From Sulfitobacter sp. DSM 110093 (GTDB lineage: Bacteria; Pseudomonadota; Alphaproteobacteria; Rhodobacterales; Rhodobacteraceae), in contig NZ_CP085167.1 in assembly GCF_022788715.1 (NCBI RefSeq), positions 2,307,001 to 2,371,000 of the forward strand: a stretch of 64,000 nucleotides of DNA, written 5' to 3'. A model generated the notes under the pieces. The model was not told the origin of the DNA and made no database searches. It saw nothing but the letters and a program-made list of their open reading frames with translations. This document shows positions 28,571-37,813 of this stretch, in pieces. Position numbers and translations under genes: made by a program. The stretch's first letter is position 1. Each line of letters opens with the position of its first letter.

Positions 28571-29365
28571 ATGCTCGTCATTTCTGAACTGACAAAAACA
28601 TTCGGCGCGAACACAGCGGTGGCCCGCGCCAATCTGCAGGTCGACAAACCGCAGATGATCGGAATCATCGGACGCTCTGGCGCGGGGAAATCCACCCTAC
28701 TGCGGATGCTGAACCGGCTGACCGATTCCTCTTCGGGGCAAATCCTGTTTCAAGGGCGCGATGTGACCGCCCTGCGCGGCGCGGCCCGGCGCGGCTGGCA
28801 GGCAGAATGCGCGATGATCTTTCAACAGTTCAACCTCGTCCCGCGGATGGATGTGGTGTCGAACGTGCTGCACGGCACGCTCAACCGCCGCTCGACGCTC
28901 AGCAGCATCTTCAACCTCTACCCCGATGCCGACATCACCCGCGCGATTGAAATCCTCGACCGTCTGGGCATCGCGCAGCATGCGCCCAAACGGGCCGAGG
29001 CACTGTCGGGCGGGCAGCAGCAGCGCGTCGCCATCGCCCGCGCCCTGATGCAAGACCCGCAGATCATTCTGGCCGATGAACCCATCGCCAGCCTCGACCC
29101 GATGAATGCGCAGGTGGTGATGCAATCGCTGCGCCGCATTCACGAAGAAGATGGCCGCATGGTCATCGCCAACCTTCACACGCTGGATACCGCGCGCCGT
29201 TATTGCGACCGCGTGGTGGGGATGCGCGACGGCAAGATCGTCTTTGACGGCACGCCCGAGCAGCTGACCACCAGTATGGCCCGCGAAATCTACGGTGCAG
29301 ACAGCAGCTTCTCCGAAGCCGCCACCTCAACCGAGATCGAAACGCTGGACAAGGTGCCAGCCTGA
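28571..29365 (+). CDS. phnC: Phosphonate ABC transporter ATP-binding protein PhnC
   Basis: 264-residue ABC ATPase energising phosphonate uptake. Walker A GRSGAGKS is at 34-41, the Q-loop lies in [17 protein letters not shown], the signature is [15 protein letters not shown], and Walker B reads [12 protein letters not shown]. The start is ATG 28571 after GGGGGACTT; an in-frame ATG at 28523 would add 16 residues with no ribosome site. First gene of phnC-phnD-phnE1-phnE2-acyltransferase. Confidence 0.93.
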   Translation: MLVISELTKTFGANTAVARANLQVDKPQMIGIIGRSGAGKSTLLRMLNRLTDSSSGQILFQGRDVTALRGAARRGWQAECAMIFQQFNLVPRMDVVSNVLHGTLNRRSTLSSIFNLYPDADITRAIEILDRLGIAQHAPKRAEALSGGQQQRVAIARALMQDPQIILADEPIASLDPMNAQVVMQSLRRIHEEDGRMVIANLHTLDTARRYCDRVVGMRDGKIVFDGTPEQLTTSMAREIYGADSSFSEAATSTEIETLDKVPA

Positions 29366-29410
29366 CACGACCCGCCCCAAGGGGCATATTTTCAAACTGG
29401 AGACGACAAA

Positions 29411-30319
29411 ATGAAGAAGCTCATCGCCGCCGCATTGGCAACCACGGCCCTGACCGGCGCTGCACTGGCTCAATCCGCAGATGTCACCGAATTTCGCATC
29501 GGCATCCTTGGCGGGGAAAACGCGCAGGACCGGATGAACTCCTACGAATGTCTGCGCGGCTACACCGAAGAGCGCCTCGGCGTTCCGGCCAAACTCTTTG
29601 CCCCTGCCGACTATAACGGCGTGATCCAGGGTCTGCTGGGCGGCACGCTCGACATGGCATGGCTCGGTGCCTCGGCCTATGCCGCCGTTTACCTGCAAGA
29701 CCCCGAAGCGGTTGAGCCGGTGCTGGTCAAGATCAACCTTGACGGCTCCTACGGCTACCACTCCATCGGCTTCGCGCGCAAAGATGCGGGCATCAACACG
29801 CTGGAAGACATGCAAGGCAAGGTCTTTGGCTTTGGCGATCCGAACTCCACCTCCGGCTACCTGATCCCCTCCATCGAAATCCCGCAGACGACCGGTGCCA
29901 CCATGGAATCCGGCGATTACTTCGGCGAAGTCAAATTCACCGGCGGGCATGAGCAGACCATCGTCGCAGTCAACAACGGTGATGTGGCGGGCGGCGTGAC
30001 ATGGGCCGACGGTCAGGGCAATTGGGAAGACGGCTACAACTCCGGCGCACTGCGCAAGGCCGTGGATGCGGGCCTGATCGACATGAACGATCTGGTAGAA
30101 ATCTGGCGCTCCAAGCCGATCCCCGAAGGCCCGGTCGTGCTGCGCAAAGACCTGCCCGAAGAGGTCAAAGCAACCATGACCGCACTGGTGGATGAACTGC
30201 ACGAGATGGACGCCGACTGCGCCTATGGCGTGGCTGCGGGCGAGAGCCTTGGCTTCGATCCGATTGCCCATGACGCCTATGTCTCGATCGTCGAAGCGCG
30301 CAAGGCGAAATCCAACTGA
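29411..30319 (+). CDS. phnD: Phosphonate-binding protein PhnD
   Basis: 302-residue periplasmic substrate-binding protein for phosphonates. Signal peptide MKKLIAAALATTALTGAALA, then FRIGILGGENAQDR and the ligand-loop FGDPNSTSGYLIP, typical of PhnD (Ser/Thr-rich phosphonate pocket). AACTGGAGACGAC precedes the ATG. A strong hairpin between phnD and phnE1 probably keeps the binding-protein message more abundant than the permease message. Confidence 0.93.
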   Translation: MKKLIAAALATTALTGAALAQSADVTEFRIGILGGENAQDRMNSYECLRGYTEERLGVPAKLFAPADYNGVIQGLLGGTLDMAWLGASAYAAVYLQDPEAVEPVLVKINLDGSYGYHSIGFARKDAGINTLEDMQGKVFGFGDPNSTSGYLIPSIEIPQTTGATMESGDYFGEVKFTGGHEQTIVAVNNGDVAGGVTWADGQGNWEDGYNSGALRKAVDAGLIDMNDLVEIWRSKPIPEGPVVLRKDLPEEVKATMTALVDELHEMDADCAYGVAAGESLGFDPIAHDAYVSIVEARKAKSN

Positions 30320-30343
30320 TCCTAAGGGACAAAAGACATCTGG

Positions 30344-30372
30344 CAGGTCCCGGCAACGATTGTCGGGGCCTG
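30344..30372 (+). other. Intercistronic stem-loop between phnD and phnE1
   Basis: A 12-base-pair stem with two G:U pairs: CAGGTCCCGGCA (30344-30355) and TGTCGGGGCCTG (30361-30372), loop ACGAT. It starts 25 bases after the phnD stop. No U-run follows, which fits a 3'-end stabiliser of the phnD message rather than a full terminator. Confidence 0.6.
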
Positions 30373-30392
30373 TCGTCATAGGGGGACGACAG

Positions 30393-31271
30393 ATGCAACA
30401 GACCACCACTGCGCCGCAGATCACGGCCGATTACCTTGCCCATGCCCGACAAAAGCGGGTGATGAATATGATCCTGCTGATCGTTTTTGTGGCCCTGCTG
30501 ATCGGCGGTTTCAGCACCGCCAATGCCCGCAACGCGGGCGGGTTCTGGAACGGGCTGCCCAATGTCTTTGACTTCCCCGCCGATGTGCTGAGCGAGGCAT
30601 GGGAGCGCGCCCATCTGCTGCCCGGCTATTTCGTAAAATACCTCCCCTCTCTGATTGAGACCGTGAACATCGCCGGGGCCGCCACGCTGATCGGTGCGCT
30701 CTTTGCCTTCTTCGCCGCCCTGCTGGCCACACGTGGCCTTGCCCCCGCGCCATGGCTCGTCGCCCCCCTGCGCCGCCTGCTAGACGTGCTGCGCGCCGTG
30801 CCTGAAATTGTCGTCGCCCTCGTGTTGATCTTTCTGCTCGGCGGTGGCCCGGTGCCCGCGATGATCGCTATCGCGCTGCATACCGTGGGCGCGCTCGGCA
30901 AACTTTTCTCTGAGGTGAACGAAAACGCCTCTCTCAAACCCGTCGACGGGCTTGCCTCTGTCGGGGCGGGCTGGCTGCAACGCATGATTTTGGGCGTCGT
31001 GCCGCAGGTCGCGCCCAACTACCTCTCTTACACACTGCTGCGGTTCGAGGTGAACATCCGCGCATCGGCCATCCTCGGCTTCGTTGGCGCAGGCGGCATC
31101 GGCTATGACCTGCGCAACACGATGTCTTGGGGCCAAGGCAAATTCGACGAGGCGGCGGCGATTTTTCTGCTGCTCTTCGGCACCATCATCATCGTTGACC
31201 AAGTTTCAAGCTATTTCCGCGACCGGCTGACCCATGGCCGCGCCTATAAGGACAAGGGAGCCATCCTGTGA
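30393..31271 (+). CDS. phnE: Phosphonate ABC transporter permease PhnE (first)
   Basis: 292-residue inner-membrane permease with five to six hydrophobic segments. The cytoplasmic coupling (EAA-type) region is ENASLKPVDGLASVGAGWLQRM, and GFVGAGGIGYDL near the C-terminus is typical of PhnE/MetI-type subunits. The start is ATG 30393 after GGGGGACGACAG. Overlaps the second permease gene by GTGA, implying a PhnE1-PhnE2 heterodimer. Confidence 0.9.
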   Translation: MQQTTTAPQITADYLAHARQKRVMNMILLIVFVALLIGGFSTANARNAGGFWNGLPNVFDFPADVLSEAWERAHLLPGYFVKYLPSLIETVNIAGAATLIGALFAFFAALLATRGLAPAPWLVAPLRRLLDVLRAVPEIVVALVLIFLLGGGPVPAMIAIALHTVGALGKLFSEVNENASLKPVDGLASVGAGWLQRMILGVVPQVAPNYLSYTLLRFEVNIRASAILGFVGAGGIGYDLRNTMSWGQGKFDEAAAIFLLLFGTIIIVDQVSSYFRDRLTHGRAYKDKGAIL

Positions 31272-32572
31272 CCGACCTTACCGCTTCCACCCTCCCCGCC
31301 CAGCAGACCGCCAGCCGCAGCTTCCGCCGCAAACGCATGGCAAGCCTCGCCGCGCCGGTGCTGATCCTTCTCTATCTCACCTACGTCTTCTTCGCCTTCG
31401 ACGTGGCGGGGCTGGGCGATCGCATCAACGTGTCGAACATGAAGACACTGGTCGCCGACAGCTACAGCTACAAAACCCATGTCGCCCGCGACAACCGCAA
31501 CGGCGAGATGGAGATCGCCATCGAAGGCGAGCGCAAGGGCCGCTATGCGCCGGGCACCGCCCCCGATTGGGTCACCTTGGGGGAGACGACGCTTGTCGAG
31601 CTTGGCAACGGCCATACCGTCGAACTGGGGCCGGAGGTGCGCTATGACGTGCCGGGCTACGGCCTGATCACCGCCACGCCGGGGCGCAGCGGCGTCAACG
31701 CCACCCTGCCCAACGGCCCCCTGCCCGAGTGGATCAACGCCTCGAAGAACCGCCTTGCCGTGACCACGGAGGCAGGCCGCCTGACGATCACCCGCAACAG
31801 GGCCGAGGTCTTCCGCTATTTCAACGGCTGGGAGCTGTTCTTCTTCACGCTCGACAGCCCCTATCACGGCATGTCTCCGCTGGAACTGCTGCGCAGCGGT
31901 GAATATGGCGCAATCTGGCAGGACTTCTGGACCAACAAAATGTGGCGTCATGGCGACGTGGCATGGGCGCTGGTCGAGACGATTCTCATGGCCTTCCTCG
32001 GCACCTTTGGCGCAGCGATGATTGCCCTACCGTTGGGGTTCCTCGCCGCCAAGAACTTCTCCCCCTTAGGCGGTCTGCGCTTTGCCGCGCGGCGGTTGTT
32101 CGACTTCCTGCGCGGGGTCGACGGGCTCATTTGGACCATCGTGCTTTCCCGTGCCTTTGGCCCCGGCCCACTGACCGGCTCGCTGGCGATCCTGCTGACC
32201 GATACCGGCACCTTCGGCAAAATTTTCTCCGAGGCGCTGGAGAATGTGGATGACAAACAGATCGAGGGCATCGCCTCTACCGGGGCAGCACCCGTGCAGC
32301 GCTACCGCTTTGGCGTGATCCCCCAGATCACCCCGGTCCTGCTGAGCCAAGTGCTCTACTATCTGGAGTCCAACACCCGCTCTGCCACAATCATCGGTGC
32401 GATCACCGGTGGCGGCATTGGCCTGCTGCTGACCCAAGCGATCATCACCCAGAAAGATTGGGAGGAAGTGAGCTATTACATCGTGCTCATCATCCTGATG
32501 GTTATCGCGATGGACAGCTTCTCGGGCTGGCTGCGCCGCAAGCTGATCGCGGGTAATGAGGCGGGCCATTGA
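31268..32572 (+). CDS. phnE: Phosphonate ABC transporter permease PhnE (second, extended)
   Basis: 434 residues, some 150 longer than the first PhnE. An N-terminal membrane segment (about 25-45) is followed by a soluble, presumably periplasmic, insert of about 130 residues before the usual permease domain with its coupling loop ENVDDKQIEGIASTGAAP and IGAITGGGIGLLL. The start is GTG in a GTGA overlap with phnE1. This long form is common among roseobacters; the role of the insert is unknown. Confidence 0.88.
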   Translation: MTDLTASTLPAQQTASRSFRRKRMASLAAPVLILLYLTYVFFAFDVAGLGDRINVSNMKTLVADSYSYKTHVARDNRNGEMEIAIEGERKGRYAPGTAPDWVTLGETTLVELGNGHTVELGPEVRYDVPGYGLITATPGRSGVNATLPNGPLPEWINASKNRLAVTTEAGRLTITRNRAEVFRYFNGWELFFFTLDSPYHGMSPLELLRSGEYGAIWQDFWTNKMWRHGDVAWALVETILMAFLGTFGAAMIALPLGFLAAKNFSPLGGLRFAARRLFDFLRGVDGLIWTIVLSRAFGPGPLTGSLAILLTDTGTFGKIFSEALENVDDKQIEGIASTGAAPVQRYRFGVIPQITPVLLSQVLYYLESNTRSATIIGAITGGGIGLLLTQAIITQKDWEEVSYYIVLIILMVIAMDSFSGWLRRKLIAGNEAGH

Positions 32573-33186
32573 TGGCGCGTCTCAAACTCGATGCGTCCTT
32601 CCTCCACCCGGACTGTGAAGTGACCGACACGCAGTTCGGGCGCTATGTCGAGATCGGGCGCGCCACCCGCCTCGCCCACTCAGAGATCGGGGATTACTCA
32701 TACTGCGACCGCTGGTGCGACATCGCCAACACCCAAGTCGGTAAGTTCAGCAATATCGCCGCCAGCGTGCGCATCGGTGCCACGGATCACCCGATGGACA
32801 AGGCCAGCCTGCACCATTTCCACTACCGCGCCGGAGACTACTTTGACGGGGTCGAGGATGACGCCGATTGGTTTGCCCTGCGCCGTAGCCGCCGCACGGT
32901 GATCGGCCATGACACATGGCTGGGCCACGGCGCGCAGGTCCGGCCCGAAGTGACCATCGGGCACGGCGCGGTGGTGGCGGGCGGGGCCATCGTCACCCGC
33001 GATGTCGCCCCCTATATGATCGTCGCCGGCATTCCGGCCAAACCGCTGCGCCGCCGCTTTTCCGAAAGCATCGCCGCGCGGATGGAGGAATTGGCGTGGT
33101 GGGATTGGCCCCATGACCGGCTGCAAGCATCGCTCAAGGATTTCCAGACCCTGCCCGCCGAAGCGTTTTTGGACAAATACGGCTAG
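32572..33186 (+). CDS. Hexapeptide-repeat acyltransferase of the phosphonate locus
   Basis: 204-residue left-handed beta-helix acyltransferase related to the chloramphenicol/virginiamycin acetyltransferases and to a phn-specific subfamily. Hexapeptide repeats span residues about 15-65 and 105-160; VIGHDTWLGHGAQVRPEVTIGHG and VAGIPAKPLRRRF are typical. Overlaps the phnE2 stop by one base, so it is part of the uptake operon. It may acetylate an aminophosphonate, a role PhnO plays elsewhere. That is an inference from position. Confidence 0.8.
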   Translation: MARLKLDASFLHPDCEVTDTQFGRYVEIGRATRLAHSEIGDYSYCDRWCDIANTQVGKFSNIAASVRIGATDHPMDKASLHHFHYRAGDYFDGVEDDADWFALRRSRRTVIGHDTWLGHGAQVRPEVTIGHGAVVAGGAIVTRDVAPYMIVAGIPAKPLRRRFSESIAARMEELAWWDWPHDRLQASLKDFQTLPAEAFLDKYG

Positions 33187-33896
33187 TCGCCGGGGTTCAG
33201 CGTCAGCGTCACGCGGTCCCCGGCGAACCATGTCACCCCATATTCCACCGACACCCCCTCCGGGTCCACGTTGATCCCGGCAGAGCGCAAGATCGGCGCG
33301 CCTTCGGTCAGCCGCAGATGCAGCGCCTGCGTCGCATTGGCCAGTTTCGCCGTCAGTCGGGTTGAGGCGCGGGTGTAATCCGCCACCCCGCCCTGCGCCA
33401 AGGCCGTGGTGACCGAACGGCTGGCCTCAAGCGCCGCCAACAGGTTAGGAAACCGCGCTGCGGGAAAGATGCTGCGAAAGATCGCGATGGGCTGCTCATC
33501 GGCCAGCGACAGCCCTTCATAGACATGCACCAGTGCCTCGCCTTCCAGCCCCAACTGCGCGGCCTCATGGGCCGAAGCCGCGCGGGTCTCTAACGTCAAA
33601 ATCTCCTTGGCCGGCACCCGCCCCGCCGCCGCGAGGTTCTGGTGAAAGCGCACCCGCTTGCCGATCGGATAATCCGTGGGCCGCTGCGCCACAAAGACCC
33701 CGGCGCCCCGGCGGCTATAGGTCAGCCCGCTCTCATTCATGTCGCTGATCGCGCGGCGCACCGTGTGGCGGTTCACCCCAAACCGCGCCGCCAATTGCGC
33801 CTCGGTCGGGAGCCGATCACCGGGGGCGTATTTCCCCGTGGCGATGTCATGGGTGAGCGTGGCGGTGATGGTTTTCCAGATCGCAGTTCGGGCCAT
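33183..33896 (-). CDS. phnF: Phosphonate regulator PhnF (GntR/UTRA)
   Basis: 237-residue GntR-family repressor. Winged helix at about 5-75 with EAQLAARFGVNRHTVRRAISD; the C-terminal UTRA domain binds a small ligand. It is divergent from phnG. The 101-base gap holds several TGTCTAG/TAGACA half-sites that are plausible targets. Its 3' end overlaps the acyltransferase end by four bases (convergent). Confidence 0.88.
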   Translation of the reverse strand: MARTAIWKTITATLTHDIATGKYAPGDRLPTEAQLAARFGVNRHTVRRAISDMNESGLTYSRRGAGVFVAQRPTDYPIGKRVRFHQNLAAAGRVPAKEILTLETRAASAHEAAQLGLEGEALVHVYEGLSLADEQPIAIFRSIFPAARFPNLLAALEASRSVTTALAQGGVADYTRASTRLTAKLANATQALHLRLTEGAPILRSAGINVDPEGVSVEYGVTWFAGDRVTLTLNPGD

Positions 33897-33952
33897 GTCG
33901 CAGAAGTTTCACATATCCAAGCTTGCGCCAGCGGGAGGCCAGCGGCTAATAC

Positions 33953-33997
33953 TTGTCTAGTTGTATAGTAAATTAGACAAATGCACAAGGTGTCTAG
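33953..33997. promoter_or_regulatory. Candidate PhnF operator cluster
   Basis: Inverted repeat TTGTCTA (33953-33959) and TAGACAA (33974-33980), with TGTATAG between them and a further TGTCTAG (33991-33997) abutting the phnG ATG. The TGTNTAGACA logic is that of GntR/HutC-subfamily operators. Repression of phnG onward by blocking initiation would fit. Confidence 0.6.
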
Positions 33998-34456
33998 ATG
34001 ACGGTTGAAACCAAAGAGAAGACCAGCGATCGGCAGGCCTGGATGGGCCTGCTCGCGCGGGCCGAGGCCGCTGATCTGGCGAAGCTCTGGGCGCGCTACG
34101 GCGCGGTCCCCGCCCATGACCTGCTCCGCGCACCAGAGATCGGCGGCGTCATGCTGCGCGGTCGCATGGGGGCTGTGGGCGATGCCTTTAACATGGGTGA
34201 GATGTCGGTCACGCGCTGTTCGGTGCGGCTGGCGAATGGCCCCGACGGCCACGCCTATGTGCAGGGCCGCAGCCGCGACAAGGCGCTGCAAGCGGCCCTT
34301 ACGGACGCGCTGATGCAAAGCGATGCGGCAGATGAGGTCCGCGCCAAACTACTCGACCCGCTGGCCGAGATCGAGGGCCAGCGCCGCGCCAGCCGTGCCG
34401 CCAAGGCCGCCGCCACCAAGGTCGACTTTTTCACCCTGGTCAGAGGAGAAGACTGA
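33998..34456 (+). CDS. phnG: C-P lyase subunit PhnG
   Basis: 152-residue subunit of the PhnGHIJ core complex that moves methylphosphonate-type substrates onto ribose and cleaves the C-P bond. Recognisable by WMGLLARAEAADL, GGVMLRGRMGAVGDAFNMGEM and TRCSVRL. The ATG follows the operator cluster, and the gene overlaps phnH by one base. First gene of phnGHIJKLN. Confidence 0.92.
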   Translation: MTVETKEKTSDRQAWMGLLARAEAADLAKLWARYGAVPAHDLLRAPEIGGVMLRGRMGAVGDAFNMGEMSVTRCSVRLANGPDGHAYVQGRSRDKALQAALTDALMQSDAADEVRAKLLDPLAEIEGQRRASRAAKAAATKVDFFTLVRGED

Positions 34457-35016
34457 TGCAGACCCTATCGCTGACAGGCGGGTTTCGCGACACGCCCAAA
34501 GACGCCGCTTTTGCCTTTCGCGCGGTGATGAACGCCATGGCCAAACCGGGTGAGATCAACAGCGTGACCGGGGCCGAACCGCCTGCGGGCCTCTCCACTG
34601 CCGCCGGGGTCGTCCTGCTGACACTCTGCGACCCCGAAACGCCGCTCTACCTCGCCCCCAGCCTCGACCGGCCCGAGCTGCGCGACTGGATCACCTTCCA
34701 CACCGGCGCGCCCTTCGCCCCGGCCAGCGCCGCGCAATTCGCCTTGGGCACTTGGGCAGAACTGCCGCAGGGCGACTTCCCGCTCGGCAGCGCCGCCTAC
34801 CCTGACCGCTCCACCACCCTGATCGTCGAGGTGGATGACCTACGCGCCGAGGGCGCAACCCTCTCCGGCCCCGGCATCAAAGAAAGTGCTGCGCTGTCGC
34901 TGCCCGACCGCACGGCCTTCCAGCAAAATGCGACGCTCTTCCCGCGCGGATTGGATTTCATTTTCACCTGCGGCGACCGTCTGGCGGCGCTGCCCCGAAG
35001 CACAAAGGTGTCCTGA
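34456..35016 (+). CDS. phnH: C-P lyase subunit PhnH
   Basis: 186-residue structural subunit of the C-P lyase core, related in fold to PLP transferases but without the cofactor lysine. The N-terminus GGFRDTPKDAAFAFRAVMNAMAKPG and later LTLCDPETPLYLAP and FPRGLDFIFT are family hallmarks. A GAGGAGA site precedes the ATG, and its last base overlaps the phnI start. Confidence 0.92.
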   Translation: MQTLSLTGGFRDTPKDAAFAFRAVMNAMAKPGEINSVTGAEPPAGLSTAAGVVLLTLCDPETPLYLAPSLDRPELRDWITFHTGAPFAPASAAQFALGTWAELPQGDFPLGSAAYPDRSTTLIVEVDDLRAEGATLSGPGIKESAALSLPDRTAFQQNATLFPRGLDFIFTCGDRLAALPRSTKVS

Positions 35017-36116
35017 TGTATGTAGCGGTAAAAGGCGGCGAGCGGGCGATTGATAACGCCCACGCATGGCTCGCCGAAGAGCGGCGCGGCGACACAAACG
35101 TGCCGGAACTCAGCGTCGCGCAAATTCGCGAGCAGATGGCGCTGGCGGTGAACCGGGTGATGGCCGAAGGTTCGCTTTATGATCCCGACCTTGCTGCGTT
35201 GGCAATCAAACAGGCGCGGGGCGATCTGATCGAAGCGGTCTTCCTGATCCGCGCCTATCGCACCACCCTGCCGCGTTTCGGGGCCTCGCGCCCGATGGAC
35301 ACTGGCACCATGGCCTGCGACCGCCGCGTCTCGGCCACCTTTAAGGATGCGCCGGGCGGGCAGGTCTTGGGGCCGACCTTCGACTACACGCACCGCCTGC
35401 TGGATTTCAAACTGGCCGCCGATGGCGAGGTGCCCCCCGCCCCCGAAGCGCCAGAGGCCGAAGCGCCTACGGACACGCCGCACATCATGGAATTCCTCGA
35501 CCGCGAAGGGCTGATGCAGCGCGACACGGACAGTCAGACTCTGCCGCACGATCTAACCCGCGAGCCGCTGGAACTGCCCGCCACCCGCGACCTGCGCCTG
35601 CAAGCGCTGACCCGCGGCGACGAAGGTTTCGTGCTCGGCATGGCCTACTCCACCCAGCGCGGCTATGCGCGCAACCACGCTTTCGTCGCGGAACTGCGCA
35701 TCGGCAAAGTGGCGGTCGAGATGGACATCCCCGAACTGGGTTTCGCCATTGAAATCGGCGAGGTCGAGCTCACCGAATGCGAAACGGTCAACCAATTCAC
35801 AGGCTCCAAAACCGAGCCGCCGCAGTTCACCCGTGGCTATGGGCTGGTCTTCGGCATGTCCGAGCGCAAGGCGATCTCCATGGCGCTGGTGGACCGGGCA
35901 CTGCGTTGGGAGGAGTTGGGCGAAGACAACCTCGGCGCGCCTGCGCAGGACGCGGAATTCGTGCTCTATCACGCCGACAACATCCAAGCGACCGGGTTCT
36001 TGGAGCACATCAAACTGCCCCATTACGTCGATTTCCAATCCGAACTTGAACTGATCCGCAAGCTGCGCCGCGAGGCGACGGCGGCCCAAGACGCACCACG
36101 GGAGGCCGCGGAATGA
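35016..36116 (+). CDS. phnI: C-P lyase nucleosidase subunit PhnI
   Basis: 366-residue subunit that, with PhnGHL, displaces adenine from ATP to make ribose 5'-triphosphate 1-phosphonate. Starts MYVAVKGGERAIDNAH and has the conserved CDRRVSATFKDAPGGQVLGPT and GYARNHAFVAELRIG. Length is typical (about 360). Ends in an ATGA overlap with phnJ. Confidence 0.93.
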   Translation: MYVAVKGGERAIDNAHAWLAEERRGDTNVPELSVAQIREQMALAVNRVMAEGSLYDPDLAALAIKQARGDLIEAVFLIRAYRTTLPRFGASRPMDTGTMACDRRVSATFKDAPGGQVLGPTFDYTHRLLDFKLAADGEVPPAPEAPEAEAPTDTPHIMEFLDREGLMQRDTDSQTLPHDLTREPLELPATRDLRLQALTRGDEGFVLGMAYSTQRGYARNHAFVAELRIGKVAVEMDIPELGFAIEIGEVELTECETVNQFTGSKTEPPQFTRGYGLVFGMSERKAISMALVDRALRWEELGEDNLGAPAQDAEFVLYHADNIQATGFLEHIKLPHYVDFQSELELIRKLRREATAAQDAPREAAE

Positions 36117-37033
36117 GCCCCGCCATGACACAGAGCGATCAAGACAAGAATGAGGATAGCGGCATGAACGACTACAACTTTGCCTATCTGGATGAGCAGA
36201 CCAAACGGATGATCCGCCGCGCGATCCTGAAAGGGCTGGCGATCCCCGGCTATCAGGTGCCCTTCGCCAGCCGCGAAATGCCGATGCCCTACGGCTGGGG
36301 CACGGGCGGGGTGCAGGTGTCTGCCGCCGTGCTGACGCCCGAGGATACGTTCAAGGTGATCGACCAAGGAGCGGACGACACGACCAACGCCGTCTCGATC
36401 CGCCGTTTTTTTCAGAAGACGGCTGGCGTTGCGGTGACCGAAGCCACGACCGAGGCCAGCGTCATCCAAACCCGCCACCGCATCCCCGAAGCGGCGCTGC
36501 GCGAAGATCAGGTACTGGTCTATCAGGTGCCGATCCCCGAACCGCTGCGTTTTCTTGAACCTTCGGAGGTCGAGACCCGCAAAATGCACGAGCTGGAGGA
36601 ATATGGGCTGATGCATGTGAAACTCTACGAGGACATCGCCCAACACGGCGCGATTGCCACGGCCTATGCCTATCCGGTCAAGGTCGAGGGGCGCTATGTG
36701 ATGGACCCGTCGCCGATCCCCAAATTCGACAATCCGAAACTGGAAATGGCCGCGATTCAACTCTTTGGCGCAGGGCGCGAGCAGCGGATCTATGCGCTGC
36801 CGCCCTATACGCAGGTCGTGTCGCTGGATTTCGAGGATTACCCCTTTGAGGCGAGCAAAGCGGATCATCCTTGCGGGCTTTGCGGGGCCGAGGACAGCTA
36901 TCTGGATGAGTTGATCGTCGATGACGCGGGCGGGCGTTTGTTCATGTGCTCCGACACCGATTATTGCGCGGCCCGTCAGGCTGCCGGGCATCGCGGCGCG
37001 GATGCGGCCCCTATGTTGGAGGGCGTAGCATGA
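36113..37033 (+). CDS. phnJ: C-P lyase PhnJ, radical SAM enzyme
   Basis: 306-residue catalytic subunit that breaks the carbon-phosphorus bond by radical chemistry. Four cysteines (Cys254, Cys257, Cys279 and Cys285) have exactly the 3/22/6 spacing of the Escherichia coli Fe-S and active-site cysteines. Other hallmarks: NDYNFAYLDEQTKRMIRRA and PYGWGTGGVQVSAAVL. A short N-terminal extension of 17 residues precedes the conserved start MNDYNF; an internal ATG there is an alternative start. Ends in a four-base overlap with phnK. Confidence 0.95.
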   Translation: MSPAMTQSDQDKNEDSGMNDYNFAYLDEQTKRMIRRAILKGLAIPGYQVPFASREMPMPYGWGTGGVQVSAAVLTPEDTFKVIDQGADDTTNAVSIRRFFQKTAGVAVTEATTEASVIQTRHRIPEAALREDQVLVYQVPIPEPLRFLEPSEVETRKMHELEEYGLMHVKLYEDIAQHGAIATAYAYPVKVEGRYVMDPSPIPKFDNPKLEMAAIQLFGAGREQRIYALPPYTQVVSLDFEDYPFEASKADHPCGLCGAEDSYLDELIVDDAGGRLFMCSDTDYCAARQAAGHRGADAAPMLEGVA

Positions 37034-37800
37034 CCCCCTTGCTGCAAGTTGAAAACATCGCGAAATTCTATGGCGCGCGGATCGGCTGTACCGATGTCAG
37101 CTTTGATCTCTACCCCGGTGAGGTGATGGGCATCGTCGGCGAAAGCGGCTCCGGCAAATCCACGCTGCTGAACACGCTGGCCGGACATTTGACGCCGGAT
37201 CGCGGGGCCGTGCGTTTCGACACCCGCACCGATGGACTGCGCGACACGGTAACGATGAGCGAGCCGGAACGCCGGATGCTGTCGCGCACCGATTGGGCCT
37301 TTGTGCACCAACACGCCCGCGACGGGCTGCGCATGAACGTCAGCGCAGGCGGCAATGTGGGCGAGCGGCTGATGGCCGTGGGCGCGCGACATTACGGCGA
37401 CATCCGCGCCAGCGCCACCGATTGGCTGGGCCGGGTGGAGATCAACAAAGACCGGATCGACGACCGGCCTTCGGCCTTCTCAGGCGGGATGCAGCAGCGT
37501 TTGCAGATTGCCCGCAACCTCGTGACCGGACCACGGCTGGTGTTTATGGACGAACCCACCGGCGGGCTGGACGTAAGCGTGCAAGCACGGCTGTTGGACC
37601 TGCTGCGCGGCCTGGTGCGTGAGATGGGGCTGAGCGCCATTATCGTGACCCATGATCTGGCGGTGGTGCGGCTGCTGGCGGACCGGCTGATGGTGATGAA
37701 GGACGGCCATGTGGTGGAAACCGGGCTGACCGATCAGGTGTTGGACGACCCGCAGCATGGCTATACCCAGCTTTTGGTCTCTAGCGTGCTACAGGTTTGA
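37030..37800 (+). CDS. phnK: C-P lyase ABC-type ATPase PhnK
   Basis: 256-residue ABC ATPase that docks on the C-P lyase core rather than on a transporter. Walker A GESGSGKS, signature FSGGMQQRLQIARNL, Walker B LVFMDEPTGGLD and the H-loop THDLAVVRL are all present. The start is ATG 37030, overlapping phnJ by four bases. Confidence 0.92.
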   Translation: MTPLLQVENIAKFYGARIGCTDVSFDLYPGEVMGIVGESGSGKSTLLNTLAGHLTPDRGAVRFDTRTDGLRDTVTMSEPERRMLSRTDWAFVHQHARDGLRMNVSAGGNVGERLMAVGARHYGDIRASATDWLGRVEINKDRIDDRPSAFSGGMQQRLQIARNLVTGPRLVFMDEPTGGLDVSVQARLLDLLRGLVREMGLSAIIVTHDLAVVRLLADRLMVMKDGHVVETGLTDQVLDDPQHGYTQLLVSSVLQV

Positions 37801-37813
37801 CGGTGCAGGGAAA

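Noticed and set aside
29327..30424. 365-codon open frame antisense to phnD
   Set aside because: phnD is unmistakable on the other strand; the antisense product has no recognisable features.
36023..36991. 322-codon open frame antisense to phnJ
   Set aside because: PhnJ cysteine spacing proves the sense strand; the antisense frame is a codon-bias artefact.
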